Shown here: piece by piece, positions 55,807 to 64,000 of the stretch
Position numbering within the stretch: the first letter of the stretch is position 1
Layout: each line of letters begins with the position of its first letter
Assembly: GCA_963758505.1 (NCBI GenBank)
Contig: CAVWVJ010000003.1
Coordinates: forward strand, 1,922,001-1,986,000
Direction of reading: 5' to 3'
Source: Korobacter sp963758505
Lineage (GTDB): Bacteria > Acidobacteriota > Terriglobia > Terriglobales > Acidobacteriaceae
DNA length: 64,000 bases
Notes under the pieces: model-generated
Seen by the model: only the letters and a program-made list of their open reading frames with translations
Database searches by the model: none
Told to the model about the DNA's origin: nothing
Position numbers and translations under genes: made by a program

Positions 55807-56520
55807 ATGAACGAAGAGCGGCGTAACGTACTGGTCGTGGACGACGAGCCGCAGATTACACGCGTGTTGCGGACCACTCTGTCGGGCCGGGGCTACAGTG
55901 TAAGGACCGCCGGCGATGGCGATGAAGCGCTCGAAGTCATGCGCGGATGGCTTCCGGACCTCGTGATCACTGATCTTTCCATGCCGAACATGTCTGGGCT
56001 GGAGCTCTGTCGCCGCATTCGTGCAAAGTCCGCTATTCCGATCATCGTTCTCTCTGTTCGCGGCGAGGAAAGGGTAAAGGTGGAGGCGCTGGACTCAGGT
56101 GCCGACGACTATGTGACCAAGCCCTTCAACATGAATGAACTGCTGGCGCGAGTGCGCGCGGGGCTGCGCCGTGGCTCCTCTCCGTCCACGCAGGATGAGC
56201 AGCAAACCCGAATTGCGATCGGGGACTTCAAGATCGACTTCTCTTCCCGGCAGGTCCTGGTTCGTGATCACGAGGTCCGGCTCACTCCAAAAGAATTCGA
56301 CCTCCTGACGTATTTTGCAAACCATGCAAACAAAGTAATGACCCATCGCGCACTGTTGAGTGCGATCTGGGGAGCAAACAGCCTGGAACAGCCCGAATAT
56401 CTGCGCGTATTCATCAACCACCTGCGAAGAAAACTGGAGCCGGAAAATTCTTCGGTGAAATACATCATCACCGAACCATGGGTGGGATACCGGTTCGAAC
56501 CTGGAGATGAACGGGAGTGA
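55807..56520 (+). CDS. kdpE: OmpR-family response regulator, KdpE-like
   Basis: The 237-residue regulator has an N-terminal receiver domain with acidic residues DDE (about 12-14), phosphoacceptor D56 in VITDLSMP and the conserved K in VTKPF, then an OmpR/PhoB winged-helix effector domain (about 130-230, with LTPKEFDLLTYFANHANKVM and LRRKLEPE). The symbol is inferred from synteny: it follows the KdpD-N gene directly. No kdpFABC genes are in the window, so its targets may be elsewhere. Confidence 0.88.
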   Translation: MNEERRNVLVVDDEPQITRVLRTTLSGRGYSVRTAGDGDEALEVMRGWLPDLVITDLSMPNMSGLELCRRIRAKSAIPIIVLSVRGEERVKVEALDSGADDYVTKPFNMNELLARVRAGLRRGSSPSTQDEQQTRIAIGDFKIDFSSRQVLVRDHEVRLTPKEFDLLTYFANHANKVMTHRALLSAIWGANSLEQPEYLRVFINHLRRKLEPENSSVKYIITEPWVGYRFEPGDERE

Positions 56521-56542
56521 AGGCGGCAACTGAGAAAAGGCC

Positions 56543-57934
56543 ATGATGATCCATCCTGATCGCCTGTTTCCCGCTGATGGCAATGTCCGCGCGATCGCCC
56601 GGAGACTCTATGAACATGTGCGTGGCCTACCGATTCTCAGCCCGCACGGCCATACCCAGGCAGCATGGTTCGCAAACAACGAGCCGTTCTCGAACCCAGC
56701 CAGATTGTTCGTCCAAACCGACCATTACGTATTCCGCATGTTGTACAGCCAGGGAATCTCGCTGGACGATCTCGGCGTTGGAACTGAGGACTCGGTCGAT
56801 CCCCGAGAGGTGTGGCGCATCTTCGCGAGCCACTATGTCTTATTTCGTGGAACGCCCAGCCGCCTATGGCTCGATCACATATTCCAGGAAATCTTTGGAC
56901 TTGAAGAACGGCTAAACAGCCAGACGGCTGACTTTTATTTCGACACGATCTCGCAGAAATTGTCTTCTCCGGGGTTCCAGCCGCGTGCGCTCTATGAACG
57001 ATTCAACATCGAGGTGCTGGCCACCACGGATTCGCCACTCGACTCGCTCAAAGATCATCGACGGCTCCGAGAGTCTAACTGGCAGATGAGGATTCTGCCG
57101 ACGTTCCGCCCCGATCCAGTCGTTGACCCGGATTTCGAGGGCTTTGCGCAAAATGTCCACCGGTTGGGCGAAATAACCGGCGACCACACGGCGGTCTGGA
57201 GCGGTTATGTAAATGCTCTCCGCGCCAGTCGTCTGCGATTTCGCGAGCTCGGCTGCACGGCAACCGATCACGGGCATCCAAGCGCCCGAACGGCTGATCT
57301 TCCCCGTCAAAAATGCGAGGAGCTGTTGCAGCGGGTGCTGTCCGGCCGTGCGGATGCATGCGAGAAAGATTTATTCCGCGCCCAGATGCTGACCGAGATG
57401 GCGGCGATGAGTCTTGAGGATGGGCTGGTGATGCAGATTCATCCGGGTAGCGTGCGCAATCACAATCGCAAGCTGTACGAGAAATATGGCCGCGACGTTG
57501 GCGCAGACATACCTTCGCCGACGAATTATGTCGATCATCTGCGGCCTTTGCTCGACAAGTTCGGCAACGAGACCGGCCTCACCCTCATTTTGTTCACGCT
57601 CGATGAGTCGACGTACAGCCGTGAACTGGCTCCCCTCGCCGGACATTATCCGTGTTTGCGACTCGGGCCGCCCTGGTGGTTTCACGATAGCCCGGAGGGC
57701 ATCATGCACTTCCGCGAGAGAGTGACGGGAAGCGCAGGCTTCTACAATACTGTCGGTTTCAACGACGACACCCGCGCGTTCTTCTCGATTCCTGCGCGGC
57801 ACGACATGGCGCGGCGAATGGATGCCGCATTCCTCGCAAAACTCGTTGCGGAGCATCGGCTCGACGAAGAGGAAGCATTCGAAGTGGTGCACGATTTGGC
57901 CTATCGACTGGCGAAGAAGGCATACCGGCTCTGA
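56543..57934 (+). CDS. uxaC: Uronate isomerase
   Basis: UxaC interconverts D-glucuronate and D-fructuronate (or galacturonate and tagaturonate), the first step in hexuronate catabolism. The 463-residue TIM-barrel protein has the metal-site HGHTQAAW (about 35-42), the core LPTFRPDPVVDPDFEGF, and PPWWFHDSPEGIMHFRERVT near the C-terminus, all typical. Length matches the family. AAAAGG stands 3 nt before the first of two adjacent ATGs. It opens the hexuronate operon and is followed 1 nt later by the transporter gene. Confidence 0.95.
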   Translation: MMIHPDRLFPADGNVRAIARRLYEHVRGLPILSPHGHTQAAWFANNEPFSNPARLFVQTDHYVFRMLYSQGISLDDLGVGTEDSVDPREVWRIFASHYVLFRGTPSRLWLDHIFQEIFGLEERLNSQTADFYFDTISQKLSSPGFQPRALYERFNIEVLATTDSPLDSLKDHRRLRESNWQMRILPTFRPDPVVDPDFEGFAQNVHRLGEITGDHTAVWSGYVNALRASRLRFRELGCTATDHGHPSARTADLPRQKCEELLQRVLSGRADACEKDLFRAQMLTEMAAMSLEDGLVMQIHPGSVRNHNRKLYEKYGRDVGADIPSPTNYVDHLRPLLDKFGNETGLTLILFTLDESTYSRELAPLAGHYPCLRLGPPWWFHDSPEGIMHFRERVTGSAGFYNTVGFNDDTRAFFSIPARHDMARRMDAAFLAKLVAEHRLDEEEAFEVVHDLAYRLAKKAYRL

Positions 57935-57935
57935 C

Positions 57936-59237
57936 ATGAGAGAGACGCCGCCGTTCAGCACGGAACGCGAGCCTTCGCGGGTCGCGGGTCTAGGGCGGGT
58001 ACGCTGGACGATCTGCGCGATGCTCTTTGCCGCGACCTCGATCAACTACATCGACCGCCAGACGATCGCAATTCTCAAGCCGACGCTCGAGCACAGCATT
58101 GGGCTGACGGAGGTGAACTATGGCTACATCGTGGACGCCTTCCAGATTGCCTATGCCATCGGTTTGCTCAGCACCGGAAAGCTGATCGACAAACTGGGAA
58201 CGCGCATCGGGTACATGCTGGTGATGGCCGTTTGGAGTCTTTCCGCGATGGGACACGCGCTGGCAAGGACAGCACTGCAGTTCGGCGTGGCGCGATTTTT
58301 TCTCGGGCTCGGCGAATCAGGGAATTTCCCGGCCGCGATTAAGACAGTGGCGGAGTGGTTTCCGCAGAGCGAACGCTCGCTCGCCACCGGCATCTTCAAC
58401 TCCGGTGCCAACGTCGGCGCTATCCTCGCGCCTCTCATCGTCCCGTGGGTTACGCTTCGTTACGGCTGGCAGGTAGCCTTCCTCACGACTGGGATCTTCA
58501 GCGCGCTTTGGATCGCGTGGTGGCTCCGCTCTTTTCGCACACCCAAAGAGCACCCATCCGTCACCTCGGAAGAGCTGCAGCATATCTACTCGGAGGCTGC
58601 AGCCCAGATGGGCCCGTCCATACCATGGCGCCGCCTACTGGGGTTTCGGCAGACCTGGGGATTTTCGATCGCGAAATTTCTGACGGATCCGATCTGGTAT
58701 TTCTATCTCTTTTGGCTGCCTTCGTATTTCAGCGCCAAATTTCACCTGAACCTCTCGCACCTGGGATTGCCCCTGATCGTGATCTACAACGTCTCCGCAA
58801 TCGGAAGCATTGGCGGTGGGTGGCTGCCGTCTCTGTTCCGCAGGCTCGGACTTACACCCAGCCGCGCTCGACTGGGAGCCATGCTGTTGTGCGCGACGCT
58901 CGTGGTGCCGATCGTCACCGCCGGCAGGGTGCAGTCTCTTTGGGTTGCGATTACCCTCATCAGCGTAGCTGCCGGGGCGCATCAGGGATGGTCGGCAAAC
59001 CTGTTCACAACCTCGTCCGATATGTTTCCCGCAAATGCGGTGGGGTCGGTAGTCGGGATCGGCGGCATGGCTGGATCGGTGGGAAGCGCACTGTTTGCTT
59101 ACTATGCGGGGCACCTGCTTCAGGCGACGCACAATTATGCGAGCCTGTTTGCAATCGCTTCTAGCGCCTATCTGGTTGCGCTGATCCTGCTGGCGACCTT
59201 CGCGCCAGGGCTGAAGAAAGTAGAATCACTCGGATGA
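57936..59237 (+). CDS. MFS hexuronate transporter, ExuT-like (ACS family)
   Basis: The 433-residue permease has about twelve membrane helices and the anion:cation symporter signature: WTICAMLFAATSINYIDRQT at the N-terminus, then GLGESGNFPAAIKTVAEWFP and TGIFNSGANVGAILAPLI. These segments are characteristic of ExuT/galacturonate-type transporters. Uptake of glucuronate or galacturonate is inferred from the preceding uxaC gene. The ATG at 57936 lies 2 nt past the uxaC stop, and the end overlaps the LarA-like gene by 4 nt. Confidence 0.9.
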   Translation: MRETPPFSTEREPSRVAGLGRVRWTICAMLFAATSINYIDRQTIAILKPTLEHSIGLTEVNYGYIVDAFQIAYAIGLLSTGKLIDKLGTRIGYMLVMAVWSLSAMGHALARTALQFGVARFFLGLGESGNFPAAIKTVAEWFPQSERSLATGIFNSGANVGAILAPLIVPWVTLRYGWQVAFLTTGIFSALWIAWWLRSFRTPKEHPSVTSEELQHIYSEAAAQMGPSIPWRRLLGFRQTWGFSIAKFLTDPIWYFYLFWLPSYFSAKFHLNLSHLGLPLIVIYNVSAIGSIGGGWLPSLFRRLGLTPSRARLGAMLLCATLVVPIVTAGRVQSLWVAITLISVAAGAHQGWSANLFTTSSDMFPANAVGSVVGIGGMAGSVGSALFAYYAGHLLQATHNYASLFAIASSAYLVALILLATFAPGLKKVESLG

Positions 59238-60517
59238 GTCTGTATTGCGCGGCAGTCGATATCGACGGTGATCTATCTCCACGACTGAAGGAGTTGCTCG
59301 CCGGGGCGCTCGCGAGACTCGGAGAGCGTAAACGGGTTCTGGCCGTGCCGCCCGATTACACTCGCGTGCACTCTCGCGCAGGCGAATTGACGCGTTATGC
59401 GTGGGAACATTACGGCGACCGTCTGCGGAATGTGCTGCCTGCCTTAGGAACGCATTCGCCGATGAGCCGGCAACAAATCGTGCACATGTTCGGTGAGATG
59501 CCGGAAAACTTGTTCCGCGCGCACAATTGGCGAACCGACGTGGAAACTCTCGGCGAGGTGCCATCCGATTTCATCCTCCGCCAATCCGAAGGCAAGCTGG
59601 ACTATTCCTGGCCGGCGCAAGTGAATCGTCTCATCGCTCGCGGCGGCTTCGACCTGATCTTGTCCCTTGGGCAAGTCGTGCCGCACGAGGTCGCCGGCAT
59701 GGCCAACTATAACAAGAACATTCTGGTTGGGACCGGCGGACGCGACAGCATCAATCGAAGTCATTACCTGGGCGCGGTCTACGGCATGGAACGCATCATG
59801 GGACGGACAGAGAACCCGGTGCGGAATGTCTTGAATTATGCCTCCGAGCATTTCCTTCGCGATCTGCCGATCGTCTATGTGCTCACGGTCGTGGGTCGCA
59901 CGTCTCAGAACCGGCTTGCTGTTCGCGGATTGTTCATCGGCGATGATGTGGAATGTTTTCAGCGTGCCGCTGATCTCAGCCTCCAGGTGAACTTCGAGAA
60001 GTTGAGCGCCCCCATTCAAAAGGCCGTGGTTTACCTGAATGAGCGTGAGTTTCACAGTACATGGCTGGGCAATAAGGCGATCTATCGCACGCGAATGGCC
60101 CTGGCAGACGGTGCGGAACTGATCATCCTTGCGCCCGGTATCGACAGATTTGGAGAAGATCCCGAGATCGACGCGCTGATTCGCAAGTATGGTTATCGCG
60201 GTACTCCGGCCACGCTCGAGGCCGTGCGAACGAATGCGGATCTGGCCGCTGATTTGAGCGCTGCGGCACATCTCATCCACGGATCCTCCGAAAGTCGCTT
60301 TACGATACGATTGTGTCCCGGCGGTCTCAGCCGCGAAGAAGTCGAGGGCGCCGGTTACGACTATGGCGAGCTGGAAAGCACCCTTGCACGCTATAACCCA
60401 CACCAGCTTCAGCAAGGGTATAACCAGGTGGACGGCGAAACCGTGTTTTACATCGCAAACCCCGGGCTCGGGCTTTGGGCTACCCAGGACAAATTGGACG
60501 AGACGGATGGCGCCTGA
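59234..60517 (+). CDS. LarA-superfamily nickel-pincer racemase/epimerase
   Basis: The 427-residue protein has the lactate racemase (LarA) family motifs: DYTRVHS (41-47), GTHSPM (72-77) and the catalytic block PHEVAGMANYNK. H74, H151, K161 and H177 match the L. plantarum LarA residues H108, H174, K184 and H200 in identity and spacing (K161 to H177 is 16 residues; H151 to K161 is 10), so a nickel-pincer nucleotide cofactor is expected. LarA homologues include epimerases of several 2-hydroxy acids, among them D-gluconate. Within this hexuronate operon, a sugar-acid 2-epimerase is the best guess. No larBCE cofactor genes are in the window. Confidence 0.88.
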   Translation: MSLYCAAVDIDGDLSPRLKELLAGALARLGERKRVLAVPPDYTRVHSRAGELTRYAWEHYGDRLRNVLPALGTHSPMSRQQIVHMFGEMPENLFRAHNWRTDVETLGEVPSDFILRQSEGKLDYSWPAQVNRLIARGGFDLILSLGQVVPHEVAGMANYNKNILVGTGGRDSINRSHYLGAVYGMERIMGRTENPVRNVLNYASEHFLRDLPIVYVLTVVGRTSQNRLAVRGLFIGDDVECFQRAADLSLQVNFEKLSAPIQKAVVYLNEREFHSTWLGNKAIYRTRMALADGAELIILAPGIDRFGEDPEIDALIRKYGYRGTPATLEAVRTNADLAADLSAAAHLIHGSSESRFTIRLCPGGLSREEVEGAGYDYGELESTLARYNPHQLQQGYNQVDGETVFYIANPGLGLWATQDKLDETDGA

Positions 60518-61283
60518 CATTTTCAGCCTTGACGGCAAAACCGCGGTGGTCATCGGGGGTACCTCGGGAATCGGTCGAGTACTCAGTCTCGGCCTGGCGG
60601 GGGCTGGCGCAAACGTTATCGCCTCCGGACGTCGCCAGGAACAAGTGGACAGGACCGCAACCGAGATCGAGAAATGTGGCAGAAAAACGCTGCGCGTTGG
60701 TTGCGATGTCCGCCATCTCGCCTCGCTCGAGAATTTGCTTGCTGCATCGCTGCAAACTTTGGAGCAGATCGACATTCTTATCAATTGCGCCGGCATCATC
60801 CAGAGGATGCCGACGCTTACCATGCCGGAAGAGAAGTGGAGCGAGATCCTGGATACCAACCTCGGTGGAACGTTGCGCGCTTGCCAGGTGTTTGGAGTCC
60901 ACATGCTCGAACGCGGCTATGGACGCATTATCAACATCGCTTCCCTGAACAGCTTTGTCGCTTTATCGGAAGTCGCTGCCTATGCGGCGAGCAAAGCTGG
61001 AGTGGTTTCGCTTACTCGTTCTTTGGCTGTGGAGTGGTCGAAGCGTGGCGTGACCGTCAACGCCATCGCACCGGGGGTCTTTCACACGGAGATGAACGCC
61101 AACCTGCTCGATAACACGCCGCGCGGGCACGAACTCCTCATGCGCACGCCGATGGCGCGGTTCGGGAGAAACGAAGAGCTGGTGGGAGCGGCCGTTTATC
61201 TGGCTTCCGATGCCGCATCCTTTGTCACGGGTACAACTCTGGTGGTGGACGGCGGATTTCTGGCGAGCGGAGTCAATCAGTAG
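60507..61283 (+). CDS. Short-chain dehydrogenase, KduD-like
   Basis: The 258-residue NAD(P)-dependent enzyme has a TGxxxGIG-type nucleotide motif (GGTSGIG, 17-23), NCAG (93-96), and the catalytic Y159-x3-K163 (YAASK) with Ser nearby in NIASLNS. The end FVTGTTLVVDGGF is a standard SDR signature. Within the hexuronate operon, oxidation of a keto-deoxy-gluconate or a mannonate-type step is likely; KduD-type 2-dehydro-3-deoxygluconate 5-dehydrogenase is the nearest recognisable relative. It overlaps the LarA-like gene by 11 nt. Confidence 0.9.
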   Translation: MAPDIFSLDGKTAVVIGGTSGIGRVLSLGLAGAGANVIASGRRQEQVDRTATEIEKCGRKTLRVGCDVRHLASLENLLAASLQTLEQIDILINCAGIIQRMPTLTMPEEKWSEILDTNLGGTLRACQVFGVHMLERGYGRIINIASLNSFVALSEVAAYAASKAGVVSLTRSLAVEWSKRGVTVNAIAPGVFHTEMNANLLDNTPRGHELLMRTPMARFGRNEELVGAAVYLASDAASFVTGTTLVVDGGFLASGVNQ

Positions 61284-61299
61284 TTCAGGAGGTTGGGCC

Positions 61300-62298
61300 A
61301 TGGAGTACACGCGTCGCACGGTTCTTGCGGGTTTGGGATTAACAGCGCTGGGAGCCATGCTGCCGGGTTCTGTTGCCAATGCCGGAGCTTCGCCTCAGAA
61401 ATCGACCGCCGGCGAGAACGGCAAATGTCCATTCCGTTTGGCCGTCATCAATGACGAGATCACCCAGGACTTCGAAAGAGCCTGCCAGATCGTAGCGGGT
61501 GACTTCGGGCTGCATTGGATCGAACTACGTTCGATGTGGAACAAGAACGCGACCGATCTGACTCCGATGGAGATCGCAGACGCGAAGAAAATTCTGGCGG
61601 AACATAAGCTTCGGGTGACGGATATTGCGAGTCCGCTGTTCAAGACGGACTGGCCGGGGGCTCCGCGCTCGTCGCAAAGTGAAACGCGCGATCAGTTCCA
61701 CGCGGATGTCGATGCCGGAGCACAGGACAAGCTTCTGGAACGGTGCATCTCTCTCGCCAAAGCATTCGACACCGATCGAGTCCGCTGCTTCGATTTCTGG
61801 CGGCTCGATGATCCGAAGCCGTACCGTGCGGCAATCAATGCGAAGCTGCGGCAAGCGGCTGAACGATGTGCGAAGGAGAACGTTGTTCTCCTTCTTGAAA
61901 ACGAGATGTCGTGCAATACGGCAACCGGCGAGGAGGCTGCGGCAGTGCTCAAGGCCATCCCGAATCCAAACTTTCTTTTGAATTGGGATCCGGGTAACGC
62001 CGCGGCGATCGGCAGCACACCGTACCCGAACGGCTACGACTTATTGCCGAAGGATCGCATTGGCCACTGCCATTGCAAGGACGTGGTGCGCAAACCCGAT
62101 CATAAGTATGACTGGGCGCCGGTGGGCGGCGGCGAGGTGGATTGGGTAGGCCAACTCAAGGCTTTGCAGCGCGATGGGTTTCACTACGGTTTGAGCCTGG
62201 AAACCCACTGGCGCGGGGCGGGAACGCCCGAGGCCTCCACCCGCGAAAGCATGGCTGGACTCAAGAAGACGCTCACAAAAGCGGGCATATCCTGCTAA
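61300..62298 (+). CDS. Tat-exported sugar phosphate isomerase/epimerase-like protein
   Basis: The 332-residue protein has a twin-arginine signal (YTRRTVLAGLGLTALGAM), then a xylose-isomerase-like TIM barrel (about 45-330) with metal-type segments VVLLLENEMSC, FLLNWDPGNAA, IGHCHCKDVV and YGLSLETHW. Export to the periplasm sets it apart from cytosolic isomerases. The ATG at 61300 has CAGGAGG 7 nt upstream. It lies 16 nt after the SDR gene and 11 nt before the Gfo/Idh/MocA gene, so all three are likely cotranscribed. Activity on an unphosphorylated sugar is inference. Confidence 0.86.
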   Translation: MEYTRRTVLAGLGLTALGAMLPGSVANAGASPQKSTAGENGKCPFRLAVINDEITQDFERACQIVAGDFGLHWIELRSMWNKNATDLTPMEIADAKKILAEHKLRVTDIASPLFKTDWPGAPRSSQSETRDQFHADVDAGAQDKLLERCISLAKAFDTDRVRCFDFWRLDDPKPYRAAINAKLRQAAERCAKENVVLLLENEMSCNTATGEEAAAVLKAIPNPNFLLNWDPGNAAAIGSTPYPNGYDLLPKDRIGHCHCKDVVRKPDHKYDWAPVGGGEVDWVGQLKALQRDGFHYGLSLETHWRGAGTPEASTRESMAGLKKTLTKAGISC

Positions 62299-62309
62299 CA
62301 GGAGTAGCA

Positions 62310-63629
62310 ATGGTTACACGACGTGAATTTCTCGACGCACTGGCGGTGGGTGCCGCTGGCCTGGCGATCGGAACAACCGCGAAGAGCTATGGGCAAATCC
62401 TCGGTTCCAACGAACGGTTGAATTTCGCCGTCATCGGATTGAATGGTCGTGCCAACGCGCATCTGTCCTCCATCAAGGCGAACCGGGCCGCTGCGCGGGT
62501 CTCAACGATCTGCGACGTGGATGAAGTCATCTTGCGGAGGTTCGCCGCCAGCGTGCAAAAGGAGATGGGCGAAGCTGCCGTTGAGGAGAAGGATTTTCGC
62601 AAGCTTCTTGAGCGCAAGGATGTGGATGCGATCACCATCGCGACCCCGGAACACTGGCACACTCCGATGGCCATCGCCGGGCTGCAGGCGGGCAAGCACG
62701 TCTACGTCGAGAAACCATGCAGTCATAACCCGGCCGAGGGTGCGATGCTGGTGGCGGCGCAGCGGAAATATGGCAAGCTCGTGCAGATGGGAACTCAGCA
62801 GCGATCCTCGCCACACACCATCGAGATCGTCCAAAAGATCCATGCAGGCCTCATCGGACGCCCGTATTTCGCGAAGTGTTGGTATGTGAACACTCGGAAA
62901 TCGATTGGCATAGGCAAAGAGATTCCGGTCCCCGCGACGCTCGATTGGGAGCTTTGGCAAGGGCCGGCGCCCCGGAGGCCCTATCGAGACAATGTCCATC
63001 CTTACAACTGGCACTGGTTCAAACTCTATGGAACCGGCGAGACGCTGAACAACGGCACGCACGAAGTAGATGTCTGCCGTTGGGCACTCGGCGTGGATTA
63101 TCCGAAGCGGATTACCTCATCGGGCGGCAGGTACCAGTTTAAAGACGACTGGCAGTTCTACGACACGCTGGTGACGAGTTTCGAGTATGACGACCGCATG
63201 ATCTCCTGGGAGGGCAAGAGCTGCAACGGGATGAAGCTCTACGACCGTGACCGCGGTTCGACGATCATGGGAACGACGGGCGCAGTGCTGGTCGATCGAG
63301 ACGGCTATGAGGTTTACGACCTCAAGGGCAAGAAGACAGACGAGTTTAAGGCTGGCGGCAAAACGGAATCCGCCGACCTGGTCGGACGCGATTCGATGAC
63401 CGATGCGCATTTCGCAAATTTCATCGCCGCCATACGCCACGGTGAAAAGCTGAATGCTCCCATCGAGGTTGGAAACGTCGCGGTGACCATGCTGCAACTT
63501 TCCAATGTTGCGTGGGAAGTCAACCGCGAACTGCATCTCAATCCGGCGGATGGACGCATCCAGGGCGATCCGGAAGCGATGAAGTATTGGGGACGTGAAT
63601 ATGAAAAGGGCTGGGAGCCGCATCTCTAG
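62310..63629 (+). CDS. Tat-exported Gfo/Idh/MocA family oxidoreductase
   Basis: The 439-residue protein has a twin-arginine signal (TRREFLDALAVGAAGLAI), a Rossmann-type dinucleotide domain (LNFAVIGLNGRANAHLSSIK, about 37-160) with the conserved EKP motif (KHVYVEKPCS), and the C-terminal alpha/beta domain of the family. These periplasmic dehydrogenases commonly carry tightly bound NAD and act on sugars or sugar acids. GGAG stands 5 nt before the ATG. Together with the two TIM-barrel proteins it forms a periplasmic sugar-modification set at the end of the hexuronate operon. Confidence 0.9.
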   Translation: MVTRREFLDALAVGAAGLAIGTTAKSYGQILGSNERLNFAVIGLNGRANAHLSSIKANRAAARVSTICDVDEVILRRFAASVQKEMGEAAVEEKDFRKLLERKDVDAITIATPEHWHTPMAIAGLQAGKHVYVEKPCSHNPAEGAMLVAAQRKYGKLVQMGTQQRSSPHTIEIVQKIHAGLIGRPYFAKCWYVNTRKSIGIGKEIPVPATLDWELWQGPAPRRPYRDNVHPYNWHWFKLYGTGETLNNGTHEVDVCRWALGVDYPKRITSSGGRYQFKDDWQFYDTLVTSFEYDDRMISWEGKSCNGMKLYDRDRGSTIMGTTGAVLVDRDGYEVYDLKGKKTDEFKAGGKTESADLVGRDSMTDAHFANFIAAIRHGEKLNAPIEVGNVAVTMLQLSNVAWEVNRELHLNPADGRIQGDPEAMKYWGREYEKGWEPHL

Positions 63630-63635
63630 AATCCT

Positions 63636-64000
63636 ATGAATGCTCCGATTTCACGCCGCGATTTCGTTCGGTCCTGCGCCTTCGGTGCGGCGGCTCTTGC
63701 CGTTTCCGGCGAGGCTATTTCCGCTGGGAAGCCCGCCCCCGGCATTCGTCTCGGCGTGGCGAGTTACACCTTTCGCAACTTTGAGCCGGGCGCAGCTGAT
63801 TGGCTTCATGAAGCAGTTGCATGTGGCTGCCCTGAATGCCAAGGATGTGAAGGATCACCTACCGGAAGATCCGCAACAGGAGCAGGCTGCACTGGCGGAT
63901 TACAGAGCCGCAGGCATTCAACTGCACGCCGCCGGCGCCATCTATTTCGCCAAGGGCGATGACGCCGATATCCGGTCGAAGTTCGAATACTGCAAGCGCG
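63636..64000 (+). pseudogene. Frameshifted Tat-type sugar isomerase/epimerase gene, truncated by window end
   Basis: The reading begins with a Tat signal (SRRDFVRSCAFGAAALAVSG) and continues LGVASYTFRNFE in one frame. From about 63787 the protein-like sequence continues in the +1 frame (RAQLIGFMKQLHVAALNAKD, then AALADYRAAGIQLHAAGAIY), which remains open to the window end. One extra C near 63786 within GAGCCGGG explains the switch. It may be a true pseudogene or a sequencing/assembly error; the downstream sequence is otherwise well preserved. It lies 6 nt after the Gfo/Idh/MocA gene. Confidence 0.82.

Overview
The window looks like a chromosomal segment of a soil-type Acidobacteriota, probably Terriglobia/Terriglobales. 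This rests on gene content: an ADOP-type permease, a GWxTD-domain protein, several very large Oar-like TonB-dependent receptors with an N-terminal CarboxypepD_reg domain, a CRTAC1 (FG-GAP plus ASPIC/UnbV) protein, a DUF2934 protein and a high-GC core. I see no rRNA, transposase, integrase, phage gene or CRISPR array. The only tRNA is an initiator tRNA-fMet.

Layout. 0-2.6 kb (minus): a PAS plus degenerate GGDEF protein followed by motA and motB. 2.8-9.7 kb (plus): a YbiT-like ABC-F ATPase, a secreted cytochrome c/PHM-fold protein, an EntS-like MFS exporter and an ADOP permease. 10-12 kb: a zinc-ribbon protein, an FNR/CRP-type regulator (minus) and a secreted SYLF protein. 12.2-17.5 kb: division genes ftsQ-ftsA-ftsZ, then an orphan penicillin-binding transpeptidase. 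17.7-19.4 kb: a MarR regulator with a clear palindromic operator, a membrane protein and a secreted protein. 19.6-21.8 kb (minus): a MacA-like adaptor and an ABC ATPase, with no permease beside them. 22.2-25.6 kb: a GWxTD protein and a CarboxypepD_reg/beta-barrel protein. 25.76 kb: tRNA-fMet.

26-32.5 kb is a patchwork of regulators (LuxR-type HTH, CRP-type) and very small proteins, then a GT4 glycosyltransferase fused to a helical-toroid domain and overlapping a GH130 glycoside phosphorylase. 32.9-36.2 kb (minus) is an Oar-like receptor. 36.8-43.9 kb is a membrane module: membrane protein, DUF4129, DUF4350, MoxR and DUF58, then divergent SpoIIM and RDD proteins whose start codons overlap. 43.9-50.1 kb (minus) runs Oar-like receptor, TPR protein, CRTAC1 protein.

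50.7-53.2 kb is a cobalamin riboswitch followed by a BtuB-like receptor. 53.2-56.5 kb holds a KdpD split into two divergently transcribed genes, plus a KdpE-like regulator; no kdpFABC pump is present. 56.5-63.6 kb is a tightly packed hexuronate catabolism operon: uxaC, an ExuT-like transporter, a LarA-superfamily nickel racemase/epimerase, an SDR, a Tat-type TIM-barrel isomerase and a Tat-type Gfo/Idh/MocA protein. The last gene, a second Tat-type TIM-barrel protein, has a +1 frameshift and runs off the window.

The points I consider most worth following are the LarA-like enzyme inside a hexuronate operon, the split divergent KdpD, the degenerate GGDEF protein that keeps an I-site next to motAB, the cytochrome-PHM fusion with apparently complete copper ligands, and the overlapping divergent start codons of the SpoIIM/RDD pair.
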